Part shown: in pieces, positions 1-12,200 of the stretch
Layout of the letters: every line of letters begins with the position of its first letter
How positions within the stretch are numbered: position 1 is the stretch's first letter
Source of the DNA: Pithys albifrons albifrons
Taxonomy: Eukaryota > Chordata > Aves > Passeriformes > Thamnophilidae
Assembly: GCF_047495875.1 (NCBI RefSeq)
Contig: NC_092466.1
Location: 17,170,561 to 17,234,560, forward strand
DNA length: 64,000 bases
Direction: 5' to 3'
Position numbers and translations under genes: made by a program
The notes under the pieces: model-generated
Databases searched by the model: none
Told to the model about the DNA's origin: nothing
The model's input: only the letters and a program-made list of their open reading frames with translations

Positions 1-220
1 ATTCTTGATCAAAAGGAGTTTTGTAAATATTATATAGCTTTTTTCTGATGCTCTTTACCTGTATCTGCTTGAACACCTGACTATGATTATGTCCCTCCCC
101 ACTTTCCCTCCCATGTTACTACCACAAACTGTAATGTGCTGTATAGCAAATACTGTCATAACAGTGCATAATTACATATATGGATAGCTTACCTTTTTTT
201 TTTTTAACTGCTGTTCTTAG

Positions 221-343
221 AAGGAACATGAAACTGGATTAGGAAGAGCAATAAATAGCTTGACACCGATGGTAGAACTTGTCTTGGGGTTAAACTGTCA
301 GTTTCAGAGTAATATGAAGAAATATTCTGCTGTGGCTGACCAG
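221..343 (+). CDS. KIF11: KIF11 exon (first in window), stalk
   Basis: The exon starts KEHETGLG and ends YSAVADQ, phase 0 at both ends. A T-rich tract ending in TTCTTAG precedes it and GTAAAG follows. It encodes 41 residues of helical stalk. It is the weakest exon to identify alone and is supported by phase and by its place before clear KIF11 exons. Confidence 0.85.
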
Positions 344-3300
344 GTAAAGCATATAACTTCTCTCTTGTATTATTCTATTTTATTTAATTTACAGGTAACA
401 TGCTCTTTATATTTCTGCAGTGTGTCATGGTGTTTCCACTTTTGGTTTGGCCTTTTCTTCTTTATGTCATCCCATTAGTTCTACCTTTTGAATCTTTCAG
501 ACTTCTTTTTCTATTTCTGAGTGTAGTAAATCTGCTTGTTACCTATATTGGCACAACTGCTCTCCCTAATGCTTCAGAAGAGTGGTAAAACCTGGATGTT
601 TCAATCTATATGTAACAAATATTTGGTAATGTAATATGCTCCCCACTATATTTTACCAATCTTTAAAAAAAAACAAAACAACCAACATGAACAACTCAGA
701 CAAGTCTCATCACTCCAAATTTTTTCTGCTGTCATACCAACCTTTGCTTGTAATCACTTTGGTTCCTGAGGAATGTGATGCTTTATCTTAACAGCCCTAA
801 GTACAAACAACACTGTACTTACTGAAGTCCTTTGCTTCAATTTTAGTTCTAGTTTATTTCATGGTGTTTGTGTAGAACTGCAGCTTTAATCTTTCATTTC
901 TTTTTTTAATATTTTGTCAAAAACAAGTCATTGTTTCTGGTGACTTGTTCTGACTGAAAAACTTTCTCCTTCTGTCACTTACAGCTCATCTGAAAACAAA
1001 TCACCTTGTCTAGAAGGTTTTTGGTTTTCAGACTTAGGCAGCAAATGGTCTATGGCTTAGCAGCTCTTGCTGTACCTTGTCTGCTTTTCTATTTTGTCTA
1101 CCTTGCATGCCGGATTTTGTGTTTGAAATAGCCCACAGCAAGTTCCTATCTCAAACTTTAGATTGCTCCAAGTGTCATTTTCCACCTTTTATGCACAATA
1201 CCTTATTAATGCCTTTTGACAGCTTCTGTGGGGTTGAGTTTGTTTATATATAAATTACTCTGGGGAGAAGTATCTATTTCTTAAATAAGGATAAATATCT
1301 AACTGTAAATAATTTTTTTCCAAGATGGAGGACCATAAAAAGGAAGTGGATACCTTCTTTGGAGATCTTTTTCTGACTCTAAAAAAAATACATGAAGAAA
1401 CAGCCAGTGGTTTTGCTCAGCTTCAGCATAATTGTGATAATTTAAAAGAAGAAGTGGAAATGATGAGGTTGGCCCATACAAAGGTATATCCTTTTAGAGT
1501 AAGAAGAAATCCTAACACCAAGTGTGATTGCTTGCTTTGATTTAAACTCCGTAGTAGTAAACCACTATACTTGCCTCAGAAGAAATGTTAGGACAATAAC
1601 TTGATGTTGTCTAACAGGAACTTATTCTTAGTTTTTATTAGGCTGTTTTAAGTAGTTTATGTAGGAAGGTAACAAAAAAACCCTTGCCCTTGCTGTGAGC
1701 ATGTCCGGTTATTTGTGTTTACATGTCTGCTAAAGCCAAGTGTCACTCTTCATTACACAGGAATTGTACCTTCTGCTTTAGAATTGCGCAACTCTTATCT
1801 GCTACAGGCATTCAAGTAGCCTTTAAGAATGTAAAAAAATGTTTAAAAGTGCAGAATAACAGTAAAATTTATGGCATTTTTCTTAATAGAGTGCAGCCGA
1901 ATTCATGTCTTCACTGCAAAGCCAGCTTGACCTGTTTGCTCAGGAGACTCAGAAGAACTTAACTAATGTACTCACAAAAAATGGAAGCTTGAAGACTGCC
2001 ATCACTGCTATGCAAGAAAATGTTCACTTGTAAGGAGCAGATTATTTTTGCTGTACACAGATGCAAGATAGAACTATATGAAGAGAATTTCAGCATTAGA
2101 TGCTCTTCATATTTATATGCTTATGAGGTCTTCTGTATGTTAGAGCTGAGTTCTGCCATGGAGTGTAGATCATAGTTTTCTCTGGGATCATCTTTCCAGA
2201 GTAAGAGTAAACAGTAGTTCTTTAAGGCTTTTCCTCCAACTTGTCTCTCGAGTGTGTTGCAGATGAGACTGTCATTTTGGGAGTAATATGCTGATGAACG
2301 TTTTTCAGTGTCTCAACTTCAGAACTTCATATCATAAAGGCTTGAAGTATAATAACATATCTGTGGCAGCATGCTTCAGTCAGTTGTAGACTAAGGGCTA
2401 GCCAGTTGTTGGTTTTAGTTTGTGGTGGGGGTTTTGTGTTTGTTTTCTTGACAAGCCTACTGATCCAAGTACTGCAATTTGAAAATTTACTAAATAGTGA
2501 CAACATTATAATTAACTGCTTTGATAGAATTTTTATTTCACTCGCCAGTCTCAAATATTTCTAAATGTAGATTGTGATAAAAATGTACCTTTCAAAGTCT
2601 CTGAACTCTTACAAATACGTTGTTGCAGGAAAACTACAGACCTCGTTAGCAGTACAAATTCCAATCACAACAAATTTATTGCATCTCTGGATAATTTCTC
2701 TCAAGAGCTCAGGAGCATAAATGCTGAAAGCAAGATTATGCTGGAAGAATCCCATGACCACTGTCAACATCTTTTCAGCAATCTCAGAGATATTCCTCAG
2801 GATACCAAAACCTGGGGTGAATTTGCAACTGCTCAGATGGTCAGCTTTACTGATCAGCAGCTATTGTTGCTCAGTGATGAGAAACAGCAGTTTCAGTGTT
2901 TACAAAAGGTAAATATAGTAATTTGTAGTCTAATGTAATGTTCCGAGACAAACTTTTACTGTAGAATTTGTATGGAGTAAAGTTCTCAGTTATAGTCAGA
3001 ACAAAATTATGGTTTTATTCAATCACAGCAGACTCGTTACTGAACTTAGATGCAGTTAGAGGAAATGAAAAGCCTAAATTAAGAAGACTACTTTGGATTA
3101 AAAGTGCAAATAGCATCAAAAATGGTATCATGATTAATGCCATGCAGCTAACTTTTAGTTTTTATCATCTTGGTAGTATATATCTTTGATTCTAAAGCCT
3201 TATCTACCAGTAATGTCCCTGGGACATCTGCACAGACTGTATTCTGGAGGATGCAAGTGACTGTATTGGTCAGATTGGATTAACATGGGAGAAAGTATTC

Positions 3301-5828
3301 CTTTTTGGAATCTACAAGTTCTGGCCTCTTATCTGAGAATTTCTGTCTCAGGTTTAGGTTTGGGTTTGTTGTTTTTGGTGGGTTTTTTTCATTTCCATCA
3401 CAAACTTTACTTCCCACTCTTCTTGTTTTATTGTTGTGATAGGTAATGAAACAGGCAAATCCAACATTATGCTTACTTTCATAAACAAAAACCGAACTGG
3501 AAATTCCTTGCACAGAATCGCAGAGAGTATTCCGAGTTGGGAGGGACCCATAAGGATCATTGAGTCCAACTCCTGCAGTCTCAAGACACTTTCTATCTGT
3601 TGTACCTGCTGAACACTTCAGAAGTTTCATTTCAATGGGAGTGGCTAAAAATGCATGTTTTCCTCTTCCTCCTACAAATGCATAAAGCTTCTAGTGCTTG
3701 TAGTATGTTCCCTTTCAATTGAATATCCTAATTCTGTGCAGGGTTGTGCATAGAAGCATGAGATGAGCAGTCTGATGAACTAGTCAGTATTATCTTTATG
3801 AGTAGCTTTCTAAAACGGTCATACTTTCTAAGAAACTGACTGTCTTCTGAAGATAGTTCTCAGAATGAGAGGGTAAAACTGGCACTGAAACTTCACAATT
3901 AGAAGTCTCTCAGTTGTTTCGTTTCATGTCATGTCACTAATCACACACCACATCTTAGAAAAGAAGCCATAACCTTACCTTTCCTGTTAACGTGGTGTTT
4001 TTAGCTGGGTTTTTGTTTCGTTTTCAGAAAAATGAAGAATACTGCGATAAAGCAATTGCTGAAATTGCTGACCGTATTGGTAGACAAATGGCTGCTGACG
4101 GGAAGGTGCTAAATGACCTTCTTGATCAGATCAAGATGGATAAGGAGATGCTTCTGGAGCAGAAGCTGGCACTTAATGAGGAAGTGCAGTATGGACTAAC
4201 ACAGGTTAATGGTTTCCTGCAAGAGGATCTGAAAGTGGATATTCCAACAGGTATTTAAAGTAGGTCAGGGACAGAAGGTCTTGCAGAAAGCAATTTGAGT
4301 TCCAGAATTTGTAAGTGAATGTTAACTGGGGACATAATAGAAGTAACAACCTTACTCCTTTTTTAAAAAAATACATGTAAAAAAGGGTGACAGAACAAAG
4401 CATGGTTTCTGTATTGAGTTACTGTAAAACTGAGGATCTGAAATTTAAACAAATGCTGAAAGCGTTTAATAGTGCCTTTCATCAGTGTACAATCTTCATT
4501 AAAGGCACAACTCCAGAGAGAAGAGACTACTTGTATCCAGTCACACTTGTGAGAACAGAGCCCCGGGAACTTCTACTGGAGCAATTAAGGCAGAAGCAAC
4601 CCAAGCTTGATGCAATGCTAAGCAGGGTGACAAAGGAGGTAGAGAACAATGCAGGTCAGGTATGTATATGAATGCCAAATGAGGATTTCACATCTTTTGA
4701 GGTTTTTAATGCCATTGTGGAAAGTTGACTAGAACCCTAGAGCTGTTTCAGCATTTGTTTTACAGTGTCCTTGGAGTCAAGTATGCTGAGCTTTCAACAA
4801 AAACATTCTCTTGAAAAATAAGCAATGATATTAATTTAGATTTTTATTTCAGTTTTTAAAAAATGGAAGTTCTATGTCTTCTATAGATCTGATCATGCTT
4901 AGCACATTCAGCAAGGAAATTCAAACATTAAATACACTTTTCTGAAAAACTTATGTTTTAGGACTTGTTGGAAGAGGAACAAGGGTTGCAAGAATCCAGT
5001 GAAAGCCTTGCTAGCGACAACTGCTTAGTGGATACAAATGTATACTGCCACACAAATGGTGGCATTCCTTTTTTCCAGGTAATTTCCACAGATGCTCATA
5101 ACAGCTATCTATTTAAGAGTGAAGAAAAATTATTGTTCCATAATGGTGCTGTAGTTTCAAGTCACTTCTTTGTAATTTAGTGTAGTCTCACAGGTTCTTT
5201 AAGTCCTGTAGACTGTGCTTTGCTAAACAGAAGATTCTGATAACAGTTAATAGTGGATAAAATAATGCAGATTCTGACAAGCTGGACAGACAGGTGAAAA
5301 CTCAGTAAATACTCCTACATGAAAAAATTGTCATAACTTGCTAGACAAAAGTGTGTTAATGGAAAAGTTGAAGTGTGGGAGCGAGGGGGGTGTGTGTTTG
5401 CTTTTTTTACTTGCTTTTGACCCTTTTGTTCTATCAGTGTATCAGTATAAACTCCTTAATATATTTGTTTAGGGGTTTGCTTTCTGGAGGGATTGTGTTT
5501 TCTTGTGGATCATATAAAAGTAGCTGCTGAGCTGCTGCATATCTACAGTAAATCTCTTTAGTTAATGCAGTATGTTAGGAATCTTCTTCAGGAGTTCTAC
5601 CAACTCTTTTTTTTCTCAGAACACTATGTACTGCATTGTCCATGAGCAAGAAGTCTTTAATTTCTTTGTGTTCTCTTAACACCGGATATTCTCTTTAAAT
5701 CCCAGCAAAGAAGAAGTCATAAAAAGGGTAAAGAGAACAAATCTGCAGCTACAGTGGAGAACAAAATGGAGGATACGACTGAAGAGATTCTTTACAAATC
5801 TAAGCATCCTTTAAGATTGCTGAACTAA
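221..5828 (+). CDS. KIF11: KIF11 (kinesin-5/Eg5), 3' part: last eight coding exons
   Basis: This is the C-terminal part of the plus-end-directed, homotetrameric spindle motor that slides antiparallel microtubules apart. Exons are 221..343, 1325..1483, 1890..2029, 2629..2908, 4028..4250, 4505..4659, 4962..5078 and 5706..5828. All junctions are GT-AG and the phases join into 438 residues plus TAA. The first five exons encode heptad-rich stalk. The tail is diagnostic: DLKVDIPTG, then [28 protein letters not shown] and KENK align with the human Eg5 tail I know. TTPER holds the Cdk1 site of the BimC box (human Thr926). The motor domain and upstream stalk lie before the window, so the CDS is 5'-partial. 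Human KIF11 has 1056 residues, so this is roughly its last 440. Two oddities: the region matching human Ser1033 lacks a serine, and the C-terminus is slightly shorter than human. Identification is very secure; exon edges rest on splice consensus and phase. Confidence 0.96.
344..1324 (+). other. KIF11: KIF11 intron
   Basis: The intron is flanked by GTAAAG and CCAAG. It is AT-rich with T-runs. I see no repeat, RNA gene or extra exon in it. Confidence 0.8.
1325..1483 (+). CDS. KIF11: KIF11 exon, stalk
   Basis: It encodes 53 residues, starting MEDHKKEV and ending RLAHTK, rich in charged residues with hydrophobic heptad spacing as in kinesin-5 stalks. The acceptor is TTTCCAAG and the donor GTATAT, phase 0 to 0. 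The opening Met is internal, not a translation start. Confidence 0.88.
1484..1889 (+). other. KIF11: KIF11 intron
   Basis: This intron of about 0.4 kb has a GTATAT donor and a TTAATAG acceptor. Nothing else is recognisable. Confidence 0.8.
1890..2029 (+). CDS. KIF11: KIF11 exon, stalk
   Basis: It encodes [12 protein letters not shown] through AMQENVH plus two bases of a split Leu codon. The acceptor is TTAATAG and the donor GTAAGG. The split codon TT|G is completed by the first base of the next exon. Confidence 0.88.
2030..2628 (+). other. KIF11: KIF11 intron
   Basis: This intron of about 0.6 kb has a GTAAGG donor and a GTTGCAG acceptor. A T/G-rich stretch near 2400-2450 is low complexity. 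I see no gene or identifiable repeat. Confidence 0.8.
2629..2908 (+). CDS. KIF11: KIF11 exon, distal stalk
   Basis: At 280 bases this is the longest exon in the window. It opens with the last base of the split Leu codon, then KTTDLVSS, and ends FQCLQK before GTAAAT. The acceptor is GTTGCAG. It is rich in Gln, Ser and charged residues and continues the kinesin-5 stalk. Confidence 0.9.
2909..4027 (+). other. KIF11: KIF11 intron containing a CR1/SINE tail fragment
   Basis: This intron of about 1.1 kb has a GTAAAT donor and a TTTTCAG acceptor. It carries a short reverse-oriented CR1-type tail at about 3511-3582. The rest is unremarkable. Confidence 0.8.
3511..3582 (-). repeat. CR1-type 3' tail fragment
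   Basis: The plus strand reads CACAGAATCGCAGAG, GAGTTGGGAGGGACCCATAAG, then GAGTCCAACTCCTG. This is the reverse complement of the well-known avian CR1 3' end, also used as the tail of CR1-mobilised SINEs. The element is therefore on the minus strand inside a KIF11 intron. It is too short to assign a subfamily. Confidence 0.8.
4028..4250 (+). CDS. KIF11: KIF11 exon, stalk-tail junction
   Basis: It starts KNEEYCDKA and ends in DLKVDIPTG, with the last Gly codon split G|GC. The DIPTG ending matches the residues just before the BimC box of vertebrate Eg5. The acceptor is TTTTCAG and the donor GTATTT. Confidence 0.95.
4505..4659 (+). CDS. KIF11: KIF11 exon, BimC box and tail
   Basis: It encodes [20 protein letters not shown] and about 30 further residues to ENNAGQ. 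TP-x-R is a Cdk1 consensus at the position of human Thr926, whose phosphorylation targets Eg5 to spindle microtubules. The acceptor (CATTAAAG) has a weak pyrimidine tract, but the phase and strong homology fix the boundary. Confidence 0.95.
4660..4961 (+). other. KIF11: KIF11 intron
   Basis: This intron of about 0.3 kb has a GTATGT donor and a GTTTTAG acceptor. It holds nothing recognisable. Confidence 0.8.
4962..5078 (+). CDS. KIF11: KIF11 exon, acidic tail
   Basis: It encodes 39 residues from DLLEEEQG to NGGIPFFQ. The acidic, poorly conserved first part followed by GG-I/V-PFFQ is the usual Eg5 tail layout. The acceptor is GTTTTAG, the donor GTAATT, phase 0. Confidence 0.94.
5079..5705 (+). 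other. KIF11: KIF11 last intron
   Basis: This intron has a GTAATT donor and a pyrimidine-rich ATCCCAG acceptor. There is a short G-rich run near 5380-5395. No repeat or exon is visible. Confidence 0.8.
5706..5828 (+). CDS. KIF11: KIF11 terminal coding exon and stop
   Basis: It encodes the last 40 residues, from QRRSHKKG through KENK to HPLRLLN and TAA at 5826..5828. A basic KEN-containing stretch and the EDTTEE block align with the human end. Human Ser1033, the NEK6/7 site just before that block, has no serine counterpart here. Confidence 0.95.
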   Translation, partial: QRRSHKKGKENKSAATVENKMEDTTEEILYKSKHPLRLLN

Positions 5829-6262
5829 GATAATCTACTGCAGATCCCTGTTTTTAAATATTTCTGTCTCATTGTCTTACTGAGCCCATAACTTTTTGGT
5901 TATTCTGTCTCTCTCTGTAGTGGTCTATTGATGCAAAATTGAATCAAAAGATTGGCCTGCTAGATGCCATACCTTTGTCCCACTTTTATATGCTGTAGCT
6001 TGCAAAGTATTAAGGAAAAAACCCTGCAGATTATGGTGCTGTTGTGTTAAATATAATTCTATGTTGTCAAGTAAGATATCATTTTCTCAGTAGATTTAAA
6101 ACACCAAAAAGGGATGTGGAAATATGCTTTGTCAGCATTATCCACTACCATTTCATACAGGAGTTAACTGTAAGTAAGTGTTCTGGTTTTGTACCTGCTT
6201 TTTAATCCAGTTCCTCTTTTAACTGTGATACTTCAAATAAATTTTTATATGTGGAAAACAAA
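5829..6262 (+). other. KIF11: KIF11 3' UTR
   Basis: This is non-coding, AT-rich sequence after the KIF11 stop, ending about 20 bases beyond the first good poly(A) signal. No repeat or frame competes for it. Longer alternative ends cannot be excluded. Confidence 0.7.
6236..6241 (+). terminator. KIF11: KIF11 poly(A) signal AATAAA
   Basis: A canonical AATAAA lies about 410 bases after the stop, followed by AT-rich sequence with GT-containing stretches. It is the first canonical signal downstream of the last exon. Confidence 0.65.
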
Positions 6263-9200
6263 CATAAACACCTCAGTCAGTGAAACAAACCTGACTTTCT
6301 TATATGGCCAGGTTTAATTTAGCTAAAACATTAGCAACTCTATCTTAAATATTGTCCTGTCAGAAAAGGATTGTTCTCTTCTTTGTTTCATAGTAGACAA
6401 TACCTTTATTTCAGTGCCTCTTCACTCTATGAGAGCTAATTACATTGCTGAGTCTTGGGTTTGGTTTTTTTTTTGTTTGAACCCTGCTGTTCTTATCCTT
6501 CTCTTAATCTGCCACTATCAGATGGTGGCTGGGATACAATGTCTACCAGAGCTTATGTATCATAAACTGGCAGCTTTTTTATTTGTGAGATCTAGATACT
6601 TTAACATTAAAACATGCAAACTTGGTTACAAATGCTGCTTCTATGTTGTATAATAATAGGGAATTTCTAGTAATTGCCAGTAGCACTTGACCAGCTGCTC
6701 TCTTCATGCTTCTTACATGGAAATTTGAAGAAAACTTCAAGTTACAATGTGCTAAAGAAGTAGATGAATAGGATTATGGTGGGAGTAGGGAGAGATGCTG
6801 GAAGGAAACTGTTACTTACATTGAAGCATAGTTCTTAGATAATGATCCACACGATTTAAGAGATTGTTCACTTTTCTGTACCCAGCTTGCAGGCTGAAGT
6901 TGATGGCAGGCTTAAGTTACTTCAAACAGGTGGTCCATGTATTTGTCTGTGAGCAAGTACACCTTGGACACCATTCATACAGCACACTGCAGTCCTGCTG
7001 TTAAAAACAGAAAGACATCATTTCAAGTATGCCCTTCCACTGATTCTCTGAACTTAACATGAGTCACACTAGTATTGAGTTGTGTCTGCCTTGTTTGTGA
7101 AGACTGGCCATGATGGAATGGCCTAAACCAGAGGGGAGAGGCTTATGCAAGCCTTTCAACCTACCACATTTTCCTGTGGAGTTCACAGGATTGGTGTGAA
7201 CTGGCATAGCCAGTACCTAAGCAGGGTTGCCTTACACAGACTCATGCCAGAGTCTGTGCTTCCTGTCTTTATGCTCCGTGAATGTGTCTCCTTTGGCTGT
7301 GTGGTTCCACAGGGTCCAGGCACAGGCTGCTCTCCTTAACAGCTGTCTGTCAGGTGCTGCCTACTTGCTTTCTCTTCTTCTAAAGCTGCCCCCAGAGTCC
7401 TGTTGTCTTCTGTTTGCAATACTGGCAACGATCTGCCGATCATTGTTTCTTTGGCCCAGGAATCCAGAGGTCACACCAGAAAGCTGAGTTTGATGAAAAA
7501 TCCAGATGCAGAACTGTGTCCTGGCCTCTGTCTGTGCCTCCTCTCCCACTAGATGGCCCTAATACTAAAGGTTGGTCTGAGCTCAGGCACTGACTGCTAA
7601 CCAGGGCTTCAAAATATGGGTTATTGCCAAGCTTTTTGTCAAGCATCTGTTGAAAGAACATGTTTCAAAGACTAATCTCGAATTTATGCTTTCATACAGA
7701 GAAATCCATATTCAAGCTTTGGTAAAGGGTTTTATGAAGACCCGTGCTTGTGAAAAAGATGATCCAATGTATGCCTTGAGCTTTGGCAGCGCCAATAGAC
7801 GCTTGGTAGCCCAATTCTTCTCCTGGCCTGCTCTCCAGGTTCCCACCACGTTTGTCATTGCCCAAAGCAGAAAGCAATGCTTACTTATTTTGGTATATTG
7901 TATGATTATGATACAAGGAGAAAAGGAGGGTAGGAAAAATAAAGCAGGAACTGTTTCTTGTATGCAGTCAGTGGAATTGTGGGTCTAATCCAGAGGGGAG
8001 AAAGTGGCATGGTCCAGGCTAGTTTACACGGGAGTTTGACTTTATCCTGGTATAAGGCATCCTTTACAAGTAGGGTATGAAGCCATTGGCATAGAGTAAT
8101 TAGCAAGGTCATATCCTGACTAACTTAATCTTGCTGAGCATGAAGAAGAGTTGTAGTGACAGGCTGTAGCATTATGGCCATGTTCTAATTAACCTGATGA
8201 GTGTTTTTTGGATTAGATTAGTAGCTAAGTGAGACAGCTTTTGATTTGACCAAACACTTAGAATGAATGCAATGTGGGGAAATGAAATAAGGAAAAATGT
8301 GCTGAGCTGCGTATAAAGGGAAATGCAGAGAGAGCAATAAGAGGGCCACAAGAAGCACAGATTAGAGTCACCAGCTTGCTTTTCAAGTGGAAAAATGAGC
8401 AGTCAGGAGGAAATGGAGGAAAGAAACTTCCTGCTTCCTCATGGAAACTGAGGAGCTGGAACACTTGCTGCATCAGAGTTTTTGGGGAATGCAATGTTTA
8501 TTTGAAGAGAGAGAAAACTAAGCTCACTGTCTGCTATTGATGGCTGCCTTTATTTTGGGTATCAAACAATTGCATGAGGCTACAGAAGAGTGAGGAGAAG
8601 GGCATAGTTGCTAGACTGCTTTTCTTTTTTCTGTTAGGTGGCAGTCACTGTTGCAATTAGCTCTTAAATGGGCAGAGGAAACAAGAGGAAACCTTTAACT
8701 CTTCAGTGTGATAAAATTAAAAATTAAAGCTAGGAAGAGCTGGAAAAGTCAGGGTTAACATTCCTTTTCCATAAAAAAGAGATTGAAGGGGGGAAAAAAG
8801 GAAGAGTTCTAATGTTTGAAAGCATTAAAAACAGAAAAATAAGTATACATACTAACTATGTATTTTAAAATATTTACATTTTAAGCAAGTATTTACAGCT
8901 ATTTGACCAGTCTTTTTTAACTTTCCCTGTTGCTAATGACTATGGCAGAAGGCAATACTCTGTAAACTGCATGCCCACCCATGCAGTTACTTTATAAAGT
9001 TGAAGAGGAATAAATCATGCTAGGCCTTGCATTAGTAGGCTTTAAGTGATATAGGTACTATAGGTGAGATACAGACCACCTAGCAAAGTAGGCTGTTCTA
9101 GTAGGTTGAACACAAACTTCATCCACAGCAGCGTTGCTATGTAGCTCAGCCCTGAAAATATTAGAGTACAAGCACAGTGAGTGCAGCAGAGTGAACATTT

Positions 9201-12200
9201 AAATCTCTATGTTAGAACACTTCTAAAATCATTGTCTCCCTAGAAAAGGGAGGGCCTAGCTACCAAACATGTTATAGTTACCCAAGTGCTCTTCGGACAG
9301 ATAAAAGGAGCAAGTGCTTGGTCTAGCAGTCTCCTGCCAGGGAAGAAGTTAGAATCAAGCTGCCATTTTTATATGAGGTCTGAGAATGGTTCTGTATTTC
9401 CAGCTTTCTAAAACTATGACATGATTCAGTTTTCCGGTGGCACAGAGTTAAATTTTGTCAAATAATGGAGATATGGAGATTAACTGGATTGCTTTCTTTT
9501 TCTCCAAAATAGTAAACCCATATAAATATTCCTTTGACTTCCTTAGTTGTATTGAAATGCTTTTATGACTCTTGGTCTGTTCATAACATAAACATTGTAA
9601 TTCCAAGAATGAGGCACAGTGACTAAAACTTTGAACTTGACTAATGCATTTCCTTTCTTAAAAATTATCAAATAAAGGGATGAAATAAGCAGAAATATTG
9701 CATGAAAGTACATTAGATTTTTCCAGAGTTTTCCATTCATGTTAACATATATATAGTTTTACTATAATTTTTTCTGACAATGTCCAGAGCACTGAAGCTA
9801 CTATGTGAAGATATTTTATGTGATAAAAAATTGTATTTTCATCATAAGTTAATTTCTTTTTTTTCCTAATTAACATTAAAGTTGTATAAAGTGAAAAATA
9901 ACAATTAGCAGGAAAGAATATGTTCTTTTAGTACTTTTAAAACAAATCAAGTATGTGGTAAGACAATTCTCTTCCTTCTCAGCCGTTCCAGTCTTGCTAA
10001 TTCTGCTAGTCACTTGATTTATAGTAAAGTAGTAAGATGAAGGATCAGAATCTCCATTTTCAAAGTACACACTGAGTTGATAATGATGCTTAAAAGCCAA
10101 AAAACCAATTTAAGGCCCTATTCAGTCTCTATGGCCTAAAGATTTCACGGTATTTGGGAGGCTTTGTCTAGGCAAGCCTGAAAGTTGTTTTCATCCCCAG
10201 TCCTGTGTGTTCTTTCACAGGTACGTCCAGCATACCTGCTTCCCCTGCCTTGTAAAATGACTTTGGGCTCTTTCAGAATAGGTAAGATGTTACTGTTTTG
10301 CTGTTGAGAGGCTAGACCCAATGTCAGCTGAAGCTGGCACTGATTGCAGTGGCTCCTGTATTGTGCCAGTGTCCTCAGGCATAATGTGTATCACAGGAGG
10401 GAAGACCAGTGGATGACACAGATATCCCCTGACTTCTACTACATAACTTCATGATGAATCTGACCACCACTGCTCCCACTTTGGAAGTAAAACTTGTAAA
10501 CATGTTTCTAATGGAGTAAATTCCAGTTTGGGGGGGTTGGGTGTTGGGGGGGAAGTTGTTGTGGTGTTTTTGTTTGTTTGGGCTTCTTTTTTTTCAACAG
10601 AAAAAAAATCCGTCATATATAGATTGGGGAACTTGGTTTTTCACATTTCAGTTAGATTCCCCTAACACTCAAACTAAAACCTAAGTGGCGTTGTCATTGT
10701 GTTCAGAAGGTAAAGGAAACACAGAAGTGAATCACTTATCATTTGTTATGGCCACCATCTTCTATGACTTAATTAATTTCAAAACCATTCAGCTGCAGAT
10801 ACATATATAAGTTGTAATAATTCAATAATGATAGGCACCAAAATTTTGTTCATTCGCTCTAACAGTTTATTTTAGGAAACTCAGTCCAGCATGATGAACC
10901 TTGAATATACAGATTAATGCAAGGAAGGAAATTTTATGATGTCTGTTAGTTAATATAGAAGCCAATCTTATTAATCATGGATTTACAGAGGGCTGTTTTA
11001 TTAGATGTTCACCATAGCTTATGTTGACAATTGATTTTCATTATAGGACAACTAAATTTATTATTTGGAAAAAGATAAAGATAATTAAATTGACTTTATA
11101 AAGGTTACTATAATAAATGTTAGTACCTGTGAATAGCAAACAAAATTGCCTTAGCAGCAAAAATTCAGTTAAGTGATAGGTATGTTCTTTCTATTACAGT
11201 TAATAGTCCTGGAACATTTTAAGCCTTCATTTTATTTTCCACAGTTTACACCTACTGCTGTGGAAAACTGTTTGAGTGGAAGCCTCACTTTCAGTTTATT
11301 TTCTTTAAAATAAAAAGGATCAAAACATTTTTAATGCTGTAGAAGAAAAACAAAACAAAGTAATGCATTAAATGCAAATGTATTATGCAATGGAGTTTTG
11401 TCCTGTCATTTCTCATTCAGACTATGTTGAAGATGATGTTGGATATACAATAAAATCTGACCCCTAGGGAGTTTTAATAATTAAAAAGAGTAATTATTAA
11501 GGAAGTTAATTTGGACCTTGAGAAAATGAGATCACTTGGAACATATTTAATCTTTTTTAATTGTATTGTTTTTATGATATGTGTCTCTCCATCCCTTAAT
11601 ACCCTCTATCCATCTAGGTGCAATCTTTTGAATATGTGGAAGAATACAGCAAATGTTACTGACCTTGGAAAAGCACCTGAAGTAATATCTTTAAACCTAG
11701 TGACAGTACATTCCTGAGCTTTGACAATGTGGGAACTGTGCACTGCAAATGTGGTTCTATCAGTATGCTCACAGTATATGTGATATTAATCTTTGGTTTC
11801 TAGTTCTAATTGGCCACAATGTTACAGGCTTGTAACTTGTTATTGCTCCTGTGGCGTTTTGGACCTGTAATGAAAGTAAAGATGGAGTACTTGAGGAAGA
11901 TGTTTTAAACTGTGGAGACTGAGTTTTTGAGGAGTTGAAATGTTTTTTAACGAAATACAGTTGGCAGTAGGATCTTTGTATTATTAGAGCTAATTGTGGT
12001 TAGTTCTTTGATGGCTTTGCAGCTTGTGGAAAGAAGCATTAGCTAGATGTCAAGAGTATGGATGAAGTGAACAGCACATCACCAGAAGTACAGTTTACCA
12101 GAGATGTCAGGCTGCTGGTTGCTGGGCTGCAACATAGCTGCTGACCCAGTGTGTCTGTTATTTTCAGTTTATAACATTGCAAATTGGCTTAGTGCCTAGA

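Noticed and set aside
3280..3630. 116-codon minus-strand frame in a KIF11 intron
   Set aside because: It spans a CR1 tail fragment and intron sequence and has no protein resemblance.
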